64,000 nucleotides of DNA, from assembly GCF_007991615.1 (NCBI RefSeq), contig NZ_BJYR01000009.1:62001-126000 (forward strand), given 5' to 3'. Origin of the DNA: Novosphingobium sediminis. GTDB taxonomy: Bacteria; Pseudomonadota; Alphaproteobacteria; Sphingomonadales; Sphingomonadaceae. Position 1 is the stretch's first letter. Every line of letters begins with the position of its first letter. The notes below the pieces were generated by a model. It ran no database searches, was not told where the DNA came from, and saw only the letters and a program-made list of their open reading frames with translations. This document shows positions 18,038 to 26,552 of this stretch, one piece after another. A program made the position numbers and the translations under genes.

Positions 18038-18501
18038 GCCGGATCGAGATCGAGGAAGTCGAAGGCGTCGAACCGCCGCGCCGCGCGCGCGTCGAGGAAG
18101 CAGTTGAGACTCCTGCCGAAAAGCTGGAACGCAAGCGCGACTATCTGGAGGGCTTCCTTGCCGAGAAGCCAGCGGATGCGGCGCCGGGCGAGCCGGGCGG
18201 GGATATCTACGAAGGCGTGGTCGCCGCGCTGCGCGAGATCTTTGATCCGGAAATTCCGGTCAACATCTACGACCTCGGCCTGATCTATGGCGTCGACGTG
18301 AGCGCGGAAGGTTCGGTCATGGTCACGATGACACTGACGACGCCGCACTGCCCGGTCGCCGAAACGATGCCCGCAGAAGTGGAACTGCGCGTCGAGGCCG
18401 TCCCCGGCGTGCGCGATGCCGAGGTCAATCTCGTGTGGGATCCGCCATGGGATCCGCACAAGATGAGCGATGACGCGAAGCTCGAACTTGGTATGCTCTG
18501 A
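18034..18501 (+). CDS. sufT: SUF system assembly protein SufT (MIP18/DUF59 family)
   Basis: A 155-residue protein with a charged, probably flexible N-terminal third and a DUF59 domain from about residue 58. The domain carries DPEIPVNIYDLGLIYGV (71-87) and the conserved Cys106 in PHCPVAETM. SufT proteins help transfer or mature Fe-S clusters, mainly under high demand. The ATG overlaps the sufS stop (ATGA). PaaD-type proteins share the domain, but the operon position makes SufT the better name. Confidence 0.92.
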   Translation: MSRIEIEEVEGVEPPRRARVEEAVETPAEKLERKRDYLEGFLAEKPADAAPGEPGGDIYEGVVAALREIFDPEIPVNIYDLGLIYGVDVSAEGSVMVTMTLTTPHCPVAETMPAEVELRVEAVPGVRDAEVNLVWDPPWDPHKMSDDAKLELGML

Positions 18502-18524
18502 ACCGTACCTATCTAGGTGAAGCC

Positions 18525-18896
18525 ATGACCACCGACACCACCACTCGCCCCAAGCCCCGCCAGCGCCCCGCTGCGGTGATTCTCACGCCCTCTGCCGAGG
18601 CGCGCGTGGCGAAGCTGATGGCCTCCGCACCGGAAGGCGCGATCGGCGTGAAGCTTTCCACCCCGCGCAGGGGCTGCTCTGGCCTCGCCTATTCGGTGGA
18701 CTACGTCTCTGAAGCGAACCCGATGGACGAGCGGATCGAGACGCCGGGCGGCACGTTCTTCATCGACGGCGGCTCGGTGCTCTATCTGATCGGTAGCACG
18801 ATGGACTGGCAGGAAGACGATTTCACCGCCGGTTTCGTGTTCCAGAACCCCAACGCCAAGGGCTCCTGCGGCTGCGGGGAAAGCTTCACGGTCTAG
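18525..18896 (+). CDS. sufA: A-type Fe-S cluster carrier SufA/HesB
   Basis: A 123-residue A-type carrier that accepts a cluster from SufBCD and delivers it to target proteins. The three ligand cysteines are present: Cys51 in RRGCSGLAY, and Cys115 and Cys117 in GSCGCGESF. It ends the operon, 23 bp after sufT. Its TAG stop lies inside the CTAG that appears duplicated on both sides of the downstream MITE-like element, so the insertion took place at the very end of the gene without altering the protein. Confidence 0.95.
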   Translation: MTTDTTTRPKPRQRPAAVILTPSAEARVAKLMASAPEGAIGVKLSTPRRGCSGLAYSVDYVSEANPMDERIETPGGTFFIDGGSVLYLIGSTMDWQEDDFTAGFVFQNPNAKGSCGCGESFTV

Positions 18897-19161
18897 AGCC
18901 TGTCCTGATGAGGTGGAAGCGTTGGCACGGAGCCGATTTTGGCCCAGCGCGAGGCGAGAGGAGGGAGCTATGCTTGCCCATAGTGACCGACGAGCAACGC
19001 TGCGATGGGCCAAAAGCGGCCCGCCCCTTCGGGGTCGTCTCAGGAAGCCCCTCGGACAGCGTCGCGCCGCTTGCACGGGCTACCGGCCCGCACTGCGCGG
19101 CGCTCCTTGCCGAGAAGCTTCCTGAGACGATGACAACGCTTCCACCTCATCAGGACAGGCT
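18897..19161. mobile_element. MITE-like non-coding element, 265 bp, CTAG target duplication
   Basis: Perfect 28-bp terminal inverted repeats, 18897-18924 and 19134-19161, start with AGCCTGTCCTGATG. Both ends are flanked by CTAG (18893-18896 and 19162-19165), which looks like a 4-bp target-site duplication, although a palindromic target also reads as an extension of the repeats. Inside are three further hairpins: 18932-18946 with 19006-19020 (14 of 15 paired), CCCC-TTC-GGGG at 19024-19034, and 19036-19048 with 19117-19129 (13 bp perfect, with more paired blocks nested within). There is no transposase. Ends and CTAG target resemble IS5-family (IS427-like) elements, which is an inference. Confidence 0.8.
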
Positions 19162-19167
19162 CTAGCC

Positions 19168-20502
19168 GTGCCCACCCCCATCGCGCAGCTGCGCCAGCGC
19201 ATTGCGGCGCAGCGCATCGATAATCCGGCGATGTATGGCGGGGTCGATTTCGAAATTCATCCCGAACGCCTGCTTCTGGATGGCGATGTGGCGGGGAGCG
19301 AACTGCGCTCCTATCCCAAGGCTGCGGCACGGCTGCTCGAAAACACCGAACTCATGGAGCGCATCGCCGCCTACACCCTGATGGGTGATGCCGTGGCCGA
19401 TCCCTATGCCGCGCTGATGCCGGAATACGGCTTCCGGCGGCTGGTCGATATGCTGGTCGAGGCCTGCGACAAGGGTGCCGACAAGGTGGAAGGCGCGCCC
19501 GCCGAACTCGTTACCTTCATCCGTTCGATGGAAGCCACGCCCGCGTGGGTGGATATGAAGATGGTCGAGGAAGGTGCGCGGCTACACCGGGTTAGCTTCG
19601 CCAATGTCGCGCCGTGGGCGATCCGCGGGGCGTTCGTCGCAACCTTCATGAACAAGTATGCCGCGCTGCCGATGGCGCTGACGGGCACGCTCTCCAACAA
19701 GACCGCCGCGCGCCGGATCAAGGAGACCGCGACGTTCTTCGGCACTTCGGTGCTGCCCGGCGCGTTGGCGCGGTTCGGGCCGGGCTTCAAGGCGGCGGCG
19801 ATGGTGCGGCTGATGCACTCGATGGTGCGCTTCAACGTGCTGTCTGCGGACAAGTGGGACCAGAAAATCTACGGCATCCCGATCCCGCAGGTGGACCAGA
19901 TGCCTGCCGGGTTGATCTCTGATTTCCTGATTTCCTCCAAGGTCTTGCGTGAGGGGCGGAGCGACTTCACGCCCGAGGAACGCGCGCAGATCGAATTGTC
20001 GCGCTATCGCTGCTTCCTGCTCGGCTTGCCCGAAGACCTGCTGGCCGAGACGCCGCAGGGGATCGTCGATGCGTGGAATGCGCGCGCGCTCAGCTTGCGC
20101 GCCGGGTTCGATGAAGCGACCTGCGGCGGCCTGCTGCGCGCCACGCTGGAAGCCGATCTGATCGATACCTCGACCCCGCAGGGGCAAGTCCGCGCGCGGC
20201 TCGAGCGCTCGTTCGCCAAGGTCTATTTCATGCAGAACTTCTGCAATGGCAGCGAGAAGGCTGCGGCGCGCTTCGGTGTGCAGATCCGCGCGATCGACAA
20301 GCTGCGCGCGACAGCCGTCGGCGTGGGCCTGATGGGCCAGATGCGGCTCTATGGTGTCGCCGCCAAGACGCCTGTGGTCCGGCACCTCGCGGACCAGCGA
20401 CTGGTGGGCAAGGTGCGCGGCTATCTCGGCAGCCTCGGCCATGCCGAGTTCACGACGGACGCCGCGAAGTACAAGCCGGCGGTGGCGAAGCCCGCGGCTT
20501 AG
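19168..20502 (+). CDS. MpaB/DUF2236-family putative heme oxygenase
   Basis: A 444-residue protein of the oxygenase MpaB family (DUF2236), related to the rubber-cleaving latex clearing protein and to fungal MpaB. Family segments visible are the helical core with WAIRGAF, the RLMHSMVR motif (around 212-219), where a His would bind heme, and GIPIPQVDQM. The GTG start is only 6 bp after the MITE-like element; the element end supplies an AGGACAGG that could act as a ribosome-binding site. A true start further in (for example the ATG at MYGG) is possible. Substrate is unknown. Confidence 0.82.
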   Translation: MPTPIAQLRQRIAAQRIDNPAMYGGVDFEIHPERLLLDGDVAGSELRSYPKAAARLLENTELMERIAAYTLMGDAVADPYAALMPEYGFRRLVDMLVEACDKGADKVEGAPAELVTFIRSMEATPAWVDMKMVEEGARLHRVSFANVAPWAIRGAFVATFMNKYAALPMALTGTLSNKTAARRIKETATFFGTSVLPGALARFGPGFKAAAMVRLMHSMVRFNVLSADKWDQKIYGIPIPQVDQMPAGLISDFLISSKVLREGRSDFTPEERAQIELSRYRCFLLGLPEDLLAETPQGIVDAWNARALSLRAGFDEATCGGLLRATLEADLIDTSTPQGQVRARLERSFAKVYFMQNFCNGSEKAAARFGVQIRAIDKLRATAVGVGLMGQMRLYGVAAKTPVVRHLADQRLVGKVRGYLGSLGHAEFTTDAAKYKPAVAKPAA

Positions 20503-20825
20503 AGCCTGCGCAGCCGGATCGGTGCCGGTTCGGTCAGCAATGCATCGACCTGGCGCGAGCCGAGGGGCCGGGCAAATTCGAGGCCGAGCCGCGCGCGGTC
20601 CGACCAGCGGATGATTGCCCGCGTAACGACCGTGCCGAAATCGATCTCCACGAACTGGCCGCTCGCGCCGTCGGCAAGATCGTTGCTCTCGATCTGGCAG
20701 CCATAGCGCGAGATATCGAAGATTCGCTGCACGCGCCCGGAGGTGACTTCACCCGCGCGCTGGCGCTGGACGCGGCGATTATCGACCGCGACTTCGTGCG
20801 ACAGCATTCTGGCCGGCATGTGCAT
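20499..20825 (-). CDS. PilZ domain protein
   Basis: A 108-residue single-domain protein of PilZ type. It has the basic N-terminal segment NRRVQRQRAGEV that in PilZ domains holds the RxxxR c-di-GMP-binding arginines, a DISRYGCQIES strand corresponding to the usual D/NxSxxG motif, and a C-terminal LGLEF strand. It would sense cyclic-di-GMP and act on a partner. Its stop shares the four bases TTAG with the stop of the convergent MpaB-like gene, so the two transcripts overlap. Confidence 0.82.
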   Translation of the reverse strand: MHMPARMLSHEVAVDNRRVQRQRAGEVTSGRVQRIFDISRYGCQIESNDLADGASGQFVEIDFGTVVTRAIIRWSDRARLGLEFARPLGSRQVDALLTEPAPIRLRRL

Positions 20826-20914
20826 AAACGTCCCCTTGCGATGAGACGGTTATGCGGGACTTCCGGTAAACGGTTCTTGCTGCCACAATGGCTAATTTCA
20901 CGTGAAAGGCGGCT

Positions 20915-21850
20915 TCACGCCTCGGCAAGAAACGCGAGAAGCGCCTCTTCGAGCGGGTCGGTCTGCCCGTCCGCGCCGATCTTGCCGTCGAGCCAGGATT
21001 GCTCGGGCGAGGTCACACCCGCTTCGGAGCCAGCTTCACCGGCGAAGTCACGCGCGGGGGGGGCCGCCAGCACGTCGCGCGCTGCGGAGCGCAGGTCGCC
21101 CGCGCCGACGCGGCTCATCCGATGGAAGAAACCGCCAAGACCGCTGGAGGTCTGGTTCATGAAGCCTTCGAGCTCGGCTGCCCGCTCGCGGGTGATGGAA
21201 CGCCCGCTGGTCCAGCCCTGCAGGTAGTTGCCGACGCCCTGTACGAATAGGCGCTGCCATTCGGCGGCATTCGGCTGGCCCAGCGTTGCATCCTTGATGC
21301 GGAACAGCATTTCGGCCTCGCGCTGGCTCACCCCGGCGGGGCGATCACCGCCGTTGGCGAAGATCACGCGGCGCAGCAGCTTGCATTCGGCCTCGGTGAT
21401 CGAACCCGGGATCAGACTTCCGCCATCGCGCGTCGGGCCTTCGCCCGTGAGCACGGTGCGCTCGATCTGGGCCAGTGCGTAATCCTTGAGCCGGTCAGGT
21501 GTGCCAAGCGCCTTTTCCAGCACGCGGACGAGGAGTTCGAGTTCGGCTGCCGAATCGAGGCAGCCGTCGTGGTCGAGCCGGGAAATCAGCCAATTGGCAG
21601 TGTCATCCGCGACATAGCCGCGCGGTTCGGTGCCGTTCAGCACGTATTCGCCGACAGCTTCCACGAGGAAGTCTATCCATTCGGGGCTCTTGGTGGAGAC
21701 GACCTCGTTGATCGCGAGAATCGCTTCGGCCTCGGTCTGGTCGATGCGGCCATCGGGCCATGCTGAACGGCGCAGGGCCAGCACTTCGTCTGCCGTGATG
21801 GCGCCATCGGCGGCGGCCTGGCGGGCCAGCTCTGGGAAGTTGATCGTCAT
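20915..21850 (-). CDS. Hypothetical all-helical protein with a duplicated domain, 311 aa
   Basis: I do not recognise a named family. The protein has an internal duplication: residues 19-71 (ITADEVLALRRSAWPDG then EAEAILAINE and EWIDFLVEAVGEYVL) align with residues 151-211 (ITEAECKLLRRVIFANGG then REAEMLFRIKD and EWQRLFVQGVGNYLQ). The acidic Asp/Gly-containing loops are reminiscent of EF-hand or TerB-like helical domains, but a calcium loop is not convincing. There is no signal or membrane segment. The start at MTINFPEL is chosen over one 11 codons upstream because it begins the conserved-looking helix. It is conserved-hypothetical in character and lies next to a TauE-type permease. Confidence 0.78.
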   Translation of the reverse strand: MTINFPELARQAAADGAITADEVLALRRSAWPDGRIDQTEAEAILAINEVVSTKSPEWIDFLVEAVGEYVLNGTEPRGYVADDTANWLISRLDHDGCLDSAAELELLVRVLEKALGTPDRLKDYALAQIERTVLTGEGPTRDGGSLIPGSITEAECKLLRRVIFANGGDRPAGVSQREAEMLFRIKDATLGQPNAAEWQRLFVQGVGNYLQGWTSGRSITRERAAELEGFMNQTSSGLGGFFHRMSRVGAGDLRSAARDVLAAPPARDFAGEAGSEAGVTSPEQSWLDGKIGADGQTDPLEEALLAFLAEA

Positions 21851-21941
21851 CACGCAGTCCGTCCGGTTGTGCAGAGATGGCACCTATGGACCGGAGAGGG
21901 TTTATTTGGCGTTACCCATGCCGCCGAGCGGGATAGGCAGT

Positions 21942-22688
21942 TCAGCCGAGCAAGCGAACGACCGCCATGAGCGCAGAGGCGGCGAGCAGCACGCCGACGA
22001 ATCCGCGCCACAGCGCATCGCTCACTTTGCCGAACGCGAGCGAGCCGAGGTGATTGCCGATGAGCACCGGCCCGAACAGCAGCAGCGCGAACAGCGCATC
22101 GCGCCATGTTGCGAGGTGAAGCGCCAGCGCGGCGGTTGTGCTTGCTGTAGACGTGAGCAGGAACACCGTGAGCATTGAGGCCCGGGCCACCTCGCGCGGG
22201 ATCGGGCGGCGCAGGTAATAGGGCACGACGGGCGGTCCCGGCATACCGGCAAACCCGGTGAGCAGGCCCGACGCGGCGCCGGTCAGCCCGGTCTCCAGCT
22301 TGCCGGGCGCGTGGCCGGGCTTGGCCGGGAGCAGCACCATCACGAAGGCGGCGATTGCTACCACCGCGATCAGCACGCGGGCGACAGGGGGCGGCGTGGC
22401 GAACAGGGCGAGGAGACCGAGCGGGGTCATCAGCATGGCGAGGCCGCCGATCACGCCAGCGCTCTTCTCGCCCGCGTTCCACACCTTGCGCGCGCCGACG
22501 AGGCCGATGAGCAGGCCGAGCATGTTGGAGACGACAACCGCCTCGCCCGGCCGGATGACCAGCGCAATCAGCGGGACGAGCAGGATGGCCATGCCAAATC
22601 CCGCCAGCCCCCGCACGAAGGCGGCGATGAACGCCGCCAGCGCGCAGAGCGCCAGCGAGAGCAGCGGAAGATCGAGAAGTGCGATCAG
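21942..22688 (-). CDS. TauE/SafE-family permease (sulfite/sulfonate export type), non-standard start
   Basis: A membrane protein with about seven or eight hydrophobic segments and the paired-repeat layout of TauE/SafE (DUF81): GLAGFGMAI near the start and SGLLTGFAGMPGPPVVPY in the second half. These permeases move sulfite, sulfoacetate or similar anions. The only ATG/GTG/TTG start in frame is the GTG at 22616, which removes most of the first transmembrane helix. The hydrophobic frame continues upstream (LDLPLLSLALCALAAFIAAF) to a CTG at 22688 that overlaps the thrS stop in a CTGA arrangement, so I take this as the probable start. Confidence 0.72.
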   Translation of the reverse strand: MIALLDLPLLSLALCALAAFIAAFVRGLAGFGMAILLVPLIALVIRPGEAVVVSNMLGLLIGLVGARKVWNAGEKSAGVIGGLAMLMTPLGLLALFATPPPVARVLIAVVAIAAFVMVLLPAKPGHAPGKLETGLTGAASGLLTGFAGMPGPPVVPYYLRRPIPREVARASMLTVFLLTSTASTTAALALHLATWRDALFALLLFGPVLIGNHLGSLAFGKVSDALWRGFVGVLLAASALMAVVRLLG

Positions 22689-24679
22689 GCGCGCAGGTCC
22701 GGCGGGGTTGCTTCGGCCTTGAGCATCGCGATGGCCTCGGCCAGCGGCATCACCTTCTGGTGCTGCTCACCCAGCGTGCGGATCGCCACAGTGCCTTCCT
22801 CCGCCTCGCGCTTGCCGACCACCAGCAGATACGGGACCTTCTGCAAGGAATGCTCGCGCACCTTGTAGTTGATCTTCTCGTTGCGCGTGTCGGTCTCGGT
22901 GCGGATCCCTGCGGCGCGCAGCGCTGCTGTGGCCTCATGTGCATAGTCGTCGGCGTCCGAAACGATGGTCGCGACGACGGCCTGAACCGGAGCAAGCCAT
23001 GCGGGCAGGCGGCCGGCGAAGTGCTCAATCAGGATGCCGATGAAGCGCTCGTACGATCCGAAGATTGCACGGTGGAGCATGACCGGGCGGTGGCGCTCAC
23101 CGTCCTCGCCGATGTAGCCCGCATCGAGCCGCTCGGGCAGCACGCGGTCGGACTGGATCGTGCCGACCTGCCAGGTGCGGCCGATGGCGTCCGTCAGGTG
23201 CCATTCGAGCTTGGGCGCATAGAATGCGCCTTCGCCGGGGAGTTCCTCCCAGCCGTATTCCGGCGTGGCGAGTCCGGCCTCGGTCACCGCATTGCGCAGC
23301 TCCGTCTCGGCCATGTCCCACATCTCTTCGGTGCCGAAGCGCTTTTCGGGGCGCAGCGCCAGCTTGATCGAATACGTGAAGCCGAAGTCCTTGTAGATCC
23401 GGTCTGCCAGTTCGCAGAAGGCGCGCACTTCGGAGACGATCTGGTCCTCGCGGCAGAAGATATGCGCATCGTCCTGCGTGAACTGGCGCACGCGCATCAA
23501 CCCGTGCAGTGCGCCGTGCGGTTCGTTGCGGTGGCAGCAGCCGTTTTCATAGAGGCGTAGCGGCAGTTCGCGGTAGGACTTGAGGCCCTGCCGGAAGATC
23601 AGCACGTGCGCCGGGCAGTTCATCGGCTTGAGCGCCATCCACTCGGCATCGTCCGAAACGATCGGGCCTTCGTCCTCGGTGTTCGGCACTTCGTCGGGGA
23701 TGACGAACATGTTCTCGCGGTACTTGCCCCAGTGGCCGGACTGCTCCCACTGGCGCGCGTCCATCACCTGCGGGGTCTTGACCTCCTTGTACCCTGCGCC
23801 GTCGATGGCGCGGCGCATGTAGGCCTCAAGCTCGCGCCAGATGCGGTAGCCCTTGGGGTGCCAGAACACCGAGCCATGCGCTTCCTGCTGGAGGTGGAAC
23901 AGGTCCATTTCCTGGCCCAGCTTGCGGTGATCGCGCTTGGCCGCTTCTTCCAGCCGCGTGAGGTGCGCATCGAGCTGCTTCTTGTTGAGCCAGCCGGTGC
24001 CATAGACGCGGCTGAGCATCGCCTTTGACTGGTCGCCGCGCCAGTAAGCGCCCGAAACGCGCGTCAGCTTGAAGGCCTGCGGATCAAGCTTGCCGGTGGA
24101 GGCAAGGTGCGGCCCGCGGCACATGTCGAGCCAGTCATCGCCCGACCAGTACACAGTCAGCTCTTCGCTTTCCGGCAGTTCGGCGGCCCATTCGGCCTTG
24201 AACGTCTCGCCCTGCTGCTTCCAGCGGCTGATCAGCTGCTCACGGCTCCACACTTCGCGGCGGAGCGGCTTGTTCGCGGCGATGATCTTGCGCATCGCTT
24301 CTTCGATGGCGGGCAGGTCGTCCTCGGTGAAGGCACGGTCCTTCGGAGCGAAGTCGTAATAGAAGCCGTCGTCCGTGCTCGGGCCGAATGTGATCTGCGT
24401 GCCCGGGAACAGCGCCTGCACCGCCTCGGCCAGCACGTGGGCATAATCGTGGCGCACCAGTTCGAGCGCATCGGCCTCGTCGCGCGCGGTGACGAGCGCG
24501 AGCGCAGCATCGCCTTCGAAGGGGCGGGTGATGTCGAACAGTTCACCGTTCACGCGCGCGCCGATCGCCGCCTTGGCAAGGCCGGGGCCAATCGCGGCGG
24601 CGATGTCTGCCGGGGTCGTGCCGGGCGCGACTTCGCGCGACGAACCATCGGGCAGGGTGATCTTGAACATCTCGGACAT
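22685..24679 (-). CDS. thrS: Threonyl-tRNA synthetase
   Basis: A 664-residue class II synthetase that charges tRNA-Thr. Domains in order: N-terminal TGS domain, editing domain with the HxxxH motif (HDYAH), catalytic core with MNCPAH, whose Cys binds the active-site zinc, the motif 2 region RNEPHGALHGLMRVR, and the C-terminal anticodon-binding domain. The start is the ATG of MSEMFKITLPDG at 24679; the frame remains open upstream but that part reads as non-protein-like sequence. It overlaps the following permease by a CTGA at its stop and is divergent from a hydrolase gene. Confidence 0.97.
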   Translation of the reverse strand: MSEMFKITLPDGSSREVAPGTTPADIAAAIGPGLAKAAIGARVNGELFDITRPFEGDAALALVTARDEADALELVRHDYAHVLAEAVQALFPGTQITFGPSTDDGFYYDFAPKDRAFTEDDLPAIEEAMRKIIAANKPLRREVWSREQLISRWKQQGETFKAEWAAELPESEELTVYWSGDDWLDMCRGPHLASTGKLDPQAFKLTRVSGAYWRGDQSKAMLSRVYGTGWLNKKQLDAHLTRLEEAAKRDHRKLGQEMDLFHLQQEAHGSVFWHPKGYRIWRELEAYMRRAIDGAGYKEVKTPQVMDARQWEQSGHWGKYRENMFVIPDEVPNTEDEGPIVSDDAEWMALKPMNCPAHVLIFRQGLKSYRELPLRLYENGCCHRNEPHGALHGLMRVRQFTQDDAHIFCREDQIVSEVRAFCELADRIYKDFGFTYSIKLALRPEKRFGTEEMWDMAETELRNAVTEAGLATPEYGWEELPGEGAFYAPKLEWHLTDAIGRTWQVGTIQSDRVLPERLDAGYIGEDGERHRPVMLHRAIFGSYERFIGILIEHFAGRLPAWLAPVQAVVATIVSDADDYAHEATAALRAAGIRTETDTRNEKINYKVREHSLQKVPYLLVVGKREAEEGTVAIRTLGEQHQKVMPLAEAIAMLKAEATPPDLRA

Positions 24680-24799
24680 GAGTACTCTCGCTGAATTCGC
24701 CCGTCGGGCGATCACTCGCGCCTTTGGCAGAAACGGGCGCGCGCAGGAATAGCGTTTGTAACCATTTGACCGCCTCGCGCACGGTGGCACAAGCGCGGC

Positions 24800-25531
24800 A
24801 TGACCGACTTCATGACCCTGCCATCGGGCGAACGGATGGCCTACCTCTTCCAGCCGGGCGCAGGCCCGACGATCGTCTTCCTCCCCGGCTACATGTCCGA
24901 CATGAGCGGGGGCAAGGCGAAGGCGGTGATGGCCCATGCCGAAAAGCGGGGCCGTGCGTGCCTGCTGCTGGACTACACTGGCCTCGGCGAGAGCGAGGGC
25001 GTCTTCGCGGAAAAGTCGCTTCCGCTGTGGCGCGACGAGGTGATCGCGCTGCTGGACCACCTCGCCATCGAACGCGCCGTGCTGTGCGGATCGAGCATGG
25101 GCGGCTGGCTGATGCTCCTGCTGGCGGAAGTGCTGGGAGACCGCGTGGCCGCGCTCGTCGGCCTCGCGCCCGCGCCGGATTTCAGCGAATGGGGCTTTAC
25201 CGACGAGCAGAAGGCCGTGTTTGCGCGCGGCGAGACGGTCTACGAGGACAACATCTACGGCCCCGAACCGACGCCGACTTACGCGAAGTTCTGGGCGGCC
25301 GGGCAGGAATGCCGGGTGCTGGCCAAGGGCATCGCCTTCACCGGTCCGGTGCGGCTAATCCAGGGGCAGGCCGATCCCGATGTACCGTGGGAGACATCGA
25401 TCCGGCTCGCGGCGGCGCTGCGTTCAGCCGATGTGCAGGTCCATCTGATCAAGGACGCGGACCACCGGCTTTCCCGGCCGTCGGATATCGCCGTGCTCCT
25501 CGCTGCGCTAGACGCGCTGGGCGGGGACTGA
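24800..25531 (+). CDS. Alpha/beta-fold hydrolase
   Basis: A 243-residue serine hydrolase of the alpha/beta fold. The nucleophile elbow is GSSMGG (around residue 97), the oxyanion strand is FLPGYMSDM near residue 32, and the catalytic His is in KDADHRLS close to the C-terminus, with an acidic residue in the QADPDVPW loop. It resembles small carboxylesterase or palmitoyl-protein-thioesterase ABHD10-like enzymes. No signal peptide, so cytoplasmic. It starts a three-gene run with the TPR protein and the monooxygenase. Confidence 0.88.
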   Translation: MTDFMTLPSGERMAYLFQPGAGPTIVFLPGYMSDMSGGKAKAVMAHAEKRGRACLLLDYTGLGESEGVFAEKSLPLWRDEVIALLDHLAIERAVLCGSSMGGWLMLLLAEVLGDRVAALVGLAPAPDFSEWGFTDEQKAVFARGETVYEDNIYGPEPTPTYAKFWAAGQECRVLAKGIAFTGPVRLIQGQADPDVPWETSIRLAAALRSADVQVHLIKDADHRLSRPSDIAVLLAALDALGGD

Positions 25532-25541
25532 AGGATCCTTG

Positions 25542-26552
25542 ATGCTCATCCTGCTTCCCGCCCTGATTGCCGCGCAAGCTCCTCTCCCGGCGGATGTCTG
25601 GCACCAGATCGGCCCGAACCCGCACTCGTATGAGCCCGCGCCGCTGCCGATCCCGCGCCGCAAGCGCGTGACCGAAGTTCCACCGCCCGTTCCCGGAGAG
25701 ACACCGCCTGCCACCCAGACCGGCATCCCGGCCCTGGCTCCCGCGCAAGCCGCCTCGCCAAGGCCGACGCGCTACACGCTCTGTCTGGCCGCGGGTGAAA
25801 AGGATCTGACTGCAGGCATTGCCGCCGCGCGGGCATGGCTGGCCGAAGCGGGCAAGGCCGCGACGCCGGACACCGCGCATGGCGCTGCCGCGCAGTGCCT
25901 TGGCCAGCTGCTCCTGCAACAGGGCGATTCCACCGGGGCCGAGGCAGCCTTTGCCGAGAGCGCCGGGCAGGTGCCGGGCAACAATCCGGCTGCCGTGGCC
26001 GCGCTGCAGACCATGGCCGGCAATGCCGCGCTGGCAGGTGGCCGGGCCGAAGCCGCGCTCGGGTGGTATGACAAGGCGCTGACGCCGCCTTCCGCCAGTG
26101 CCGCAAGCGCCGATGACAACGCGGTGCGCGGCGCGGTGCAGATCGGCCGGGCGCGTGCGCTTGTTGCGCTGGGCCGCTTGCCCGAAGCGAGCGGGGCCTT
26201 GCAGGAAGCGCATCGGCTTGCGCCGAATGAACCGGAAGGCTGGCTGCTTTCCGCCACGCTCGCGCGGCGGGGCAAGGATCTCGAGCGGGCGCAGCGCGAT
26301 ATCGAAGTGGCCGCCAGTCTCGCACTGCATGGCGATCCGCTCGGCGCGCCGATCGGACTCGAGGCGGGCGTGATCGCGATGCTTTCGGGCCGCGAGGATG
26401 CCGCGCGGAAGTCATGGGAATCGGTCGTGGCGCTTGCGCCGAACAGCCCGGAAGCCGTGACGGCCAAAGGATATCTTGACCAGATCGGCCCTGCCCCCAC
26501 ATCATCCGCACCGGCGCCAGCCCCTGCCGCGCCACCGGAGAACGCGCGATGA
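25542..26552 (+). CDS. TPR-repeat protein with signal sequence
   Basis: A 336-residue protein beginning with a short hydrophobic leader (MLILLPALIAAQ) and a Pro-rich linker (roughly residues 15-75), followed by helical repeats of tetratricopeptide type from about 90 to 310, such as AAQCLGQLLLQQGDSTGAE, ALGWYDKAL and WESVVALAPNSPEA. It is likely a periplasmic or membrane-tethered interaction scaffold. The start is the ATG at 25542; a TTG one codon earlier is also in frame. Its stop overlaps the next gene's start (ATGA). Confidence 0.82.
   Translation: MLILLPALIAAQAPLPADVWHQIGPNPHSYEPAPLPIPRRKRVTEVPPPVPGETPPATQTGIPALAPAQAASPRPTRYTLCLAAGEKDLTAGIAAARAWLAEAGKAATPDTAHGAAAQCLGQLLLQQGDSTGAEAAFAESAGQVPGNNPAAVAALQTMAGNAALAGGRAEAALGWYDKALTPPSASAASADDNAVRGAVQIGRARALVALGRLPEASGALQEAHRLAPNEPEGWLLSATLARRGKDLERAQRDIEVAASLALHGDPLGAPIGLEAGVIAMLSGREDAARKSWESVVALAPNSPEAVTAKGYLDQIGPAPTSSAPAPAPAAPPENAR

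Noticed and set aside
18908..19165. An 85-codon frame through the MITE-like element
   Set aside because: It follows the folded inverted-repeat sequence and has no ribosome-binding site or domain; coding is less likely than structure.
22616..22616. GTG at 22616 as the TauE/SafE permease start
   Set aside because: It removes most of the first transmembrane helix, whose hydrophobic frame continues upstream; kept as an alternative in the feature text.
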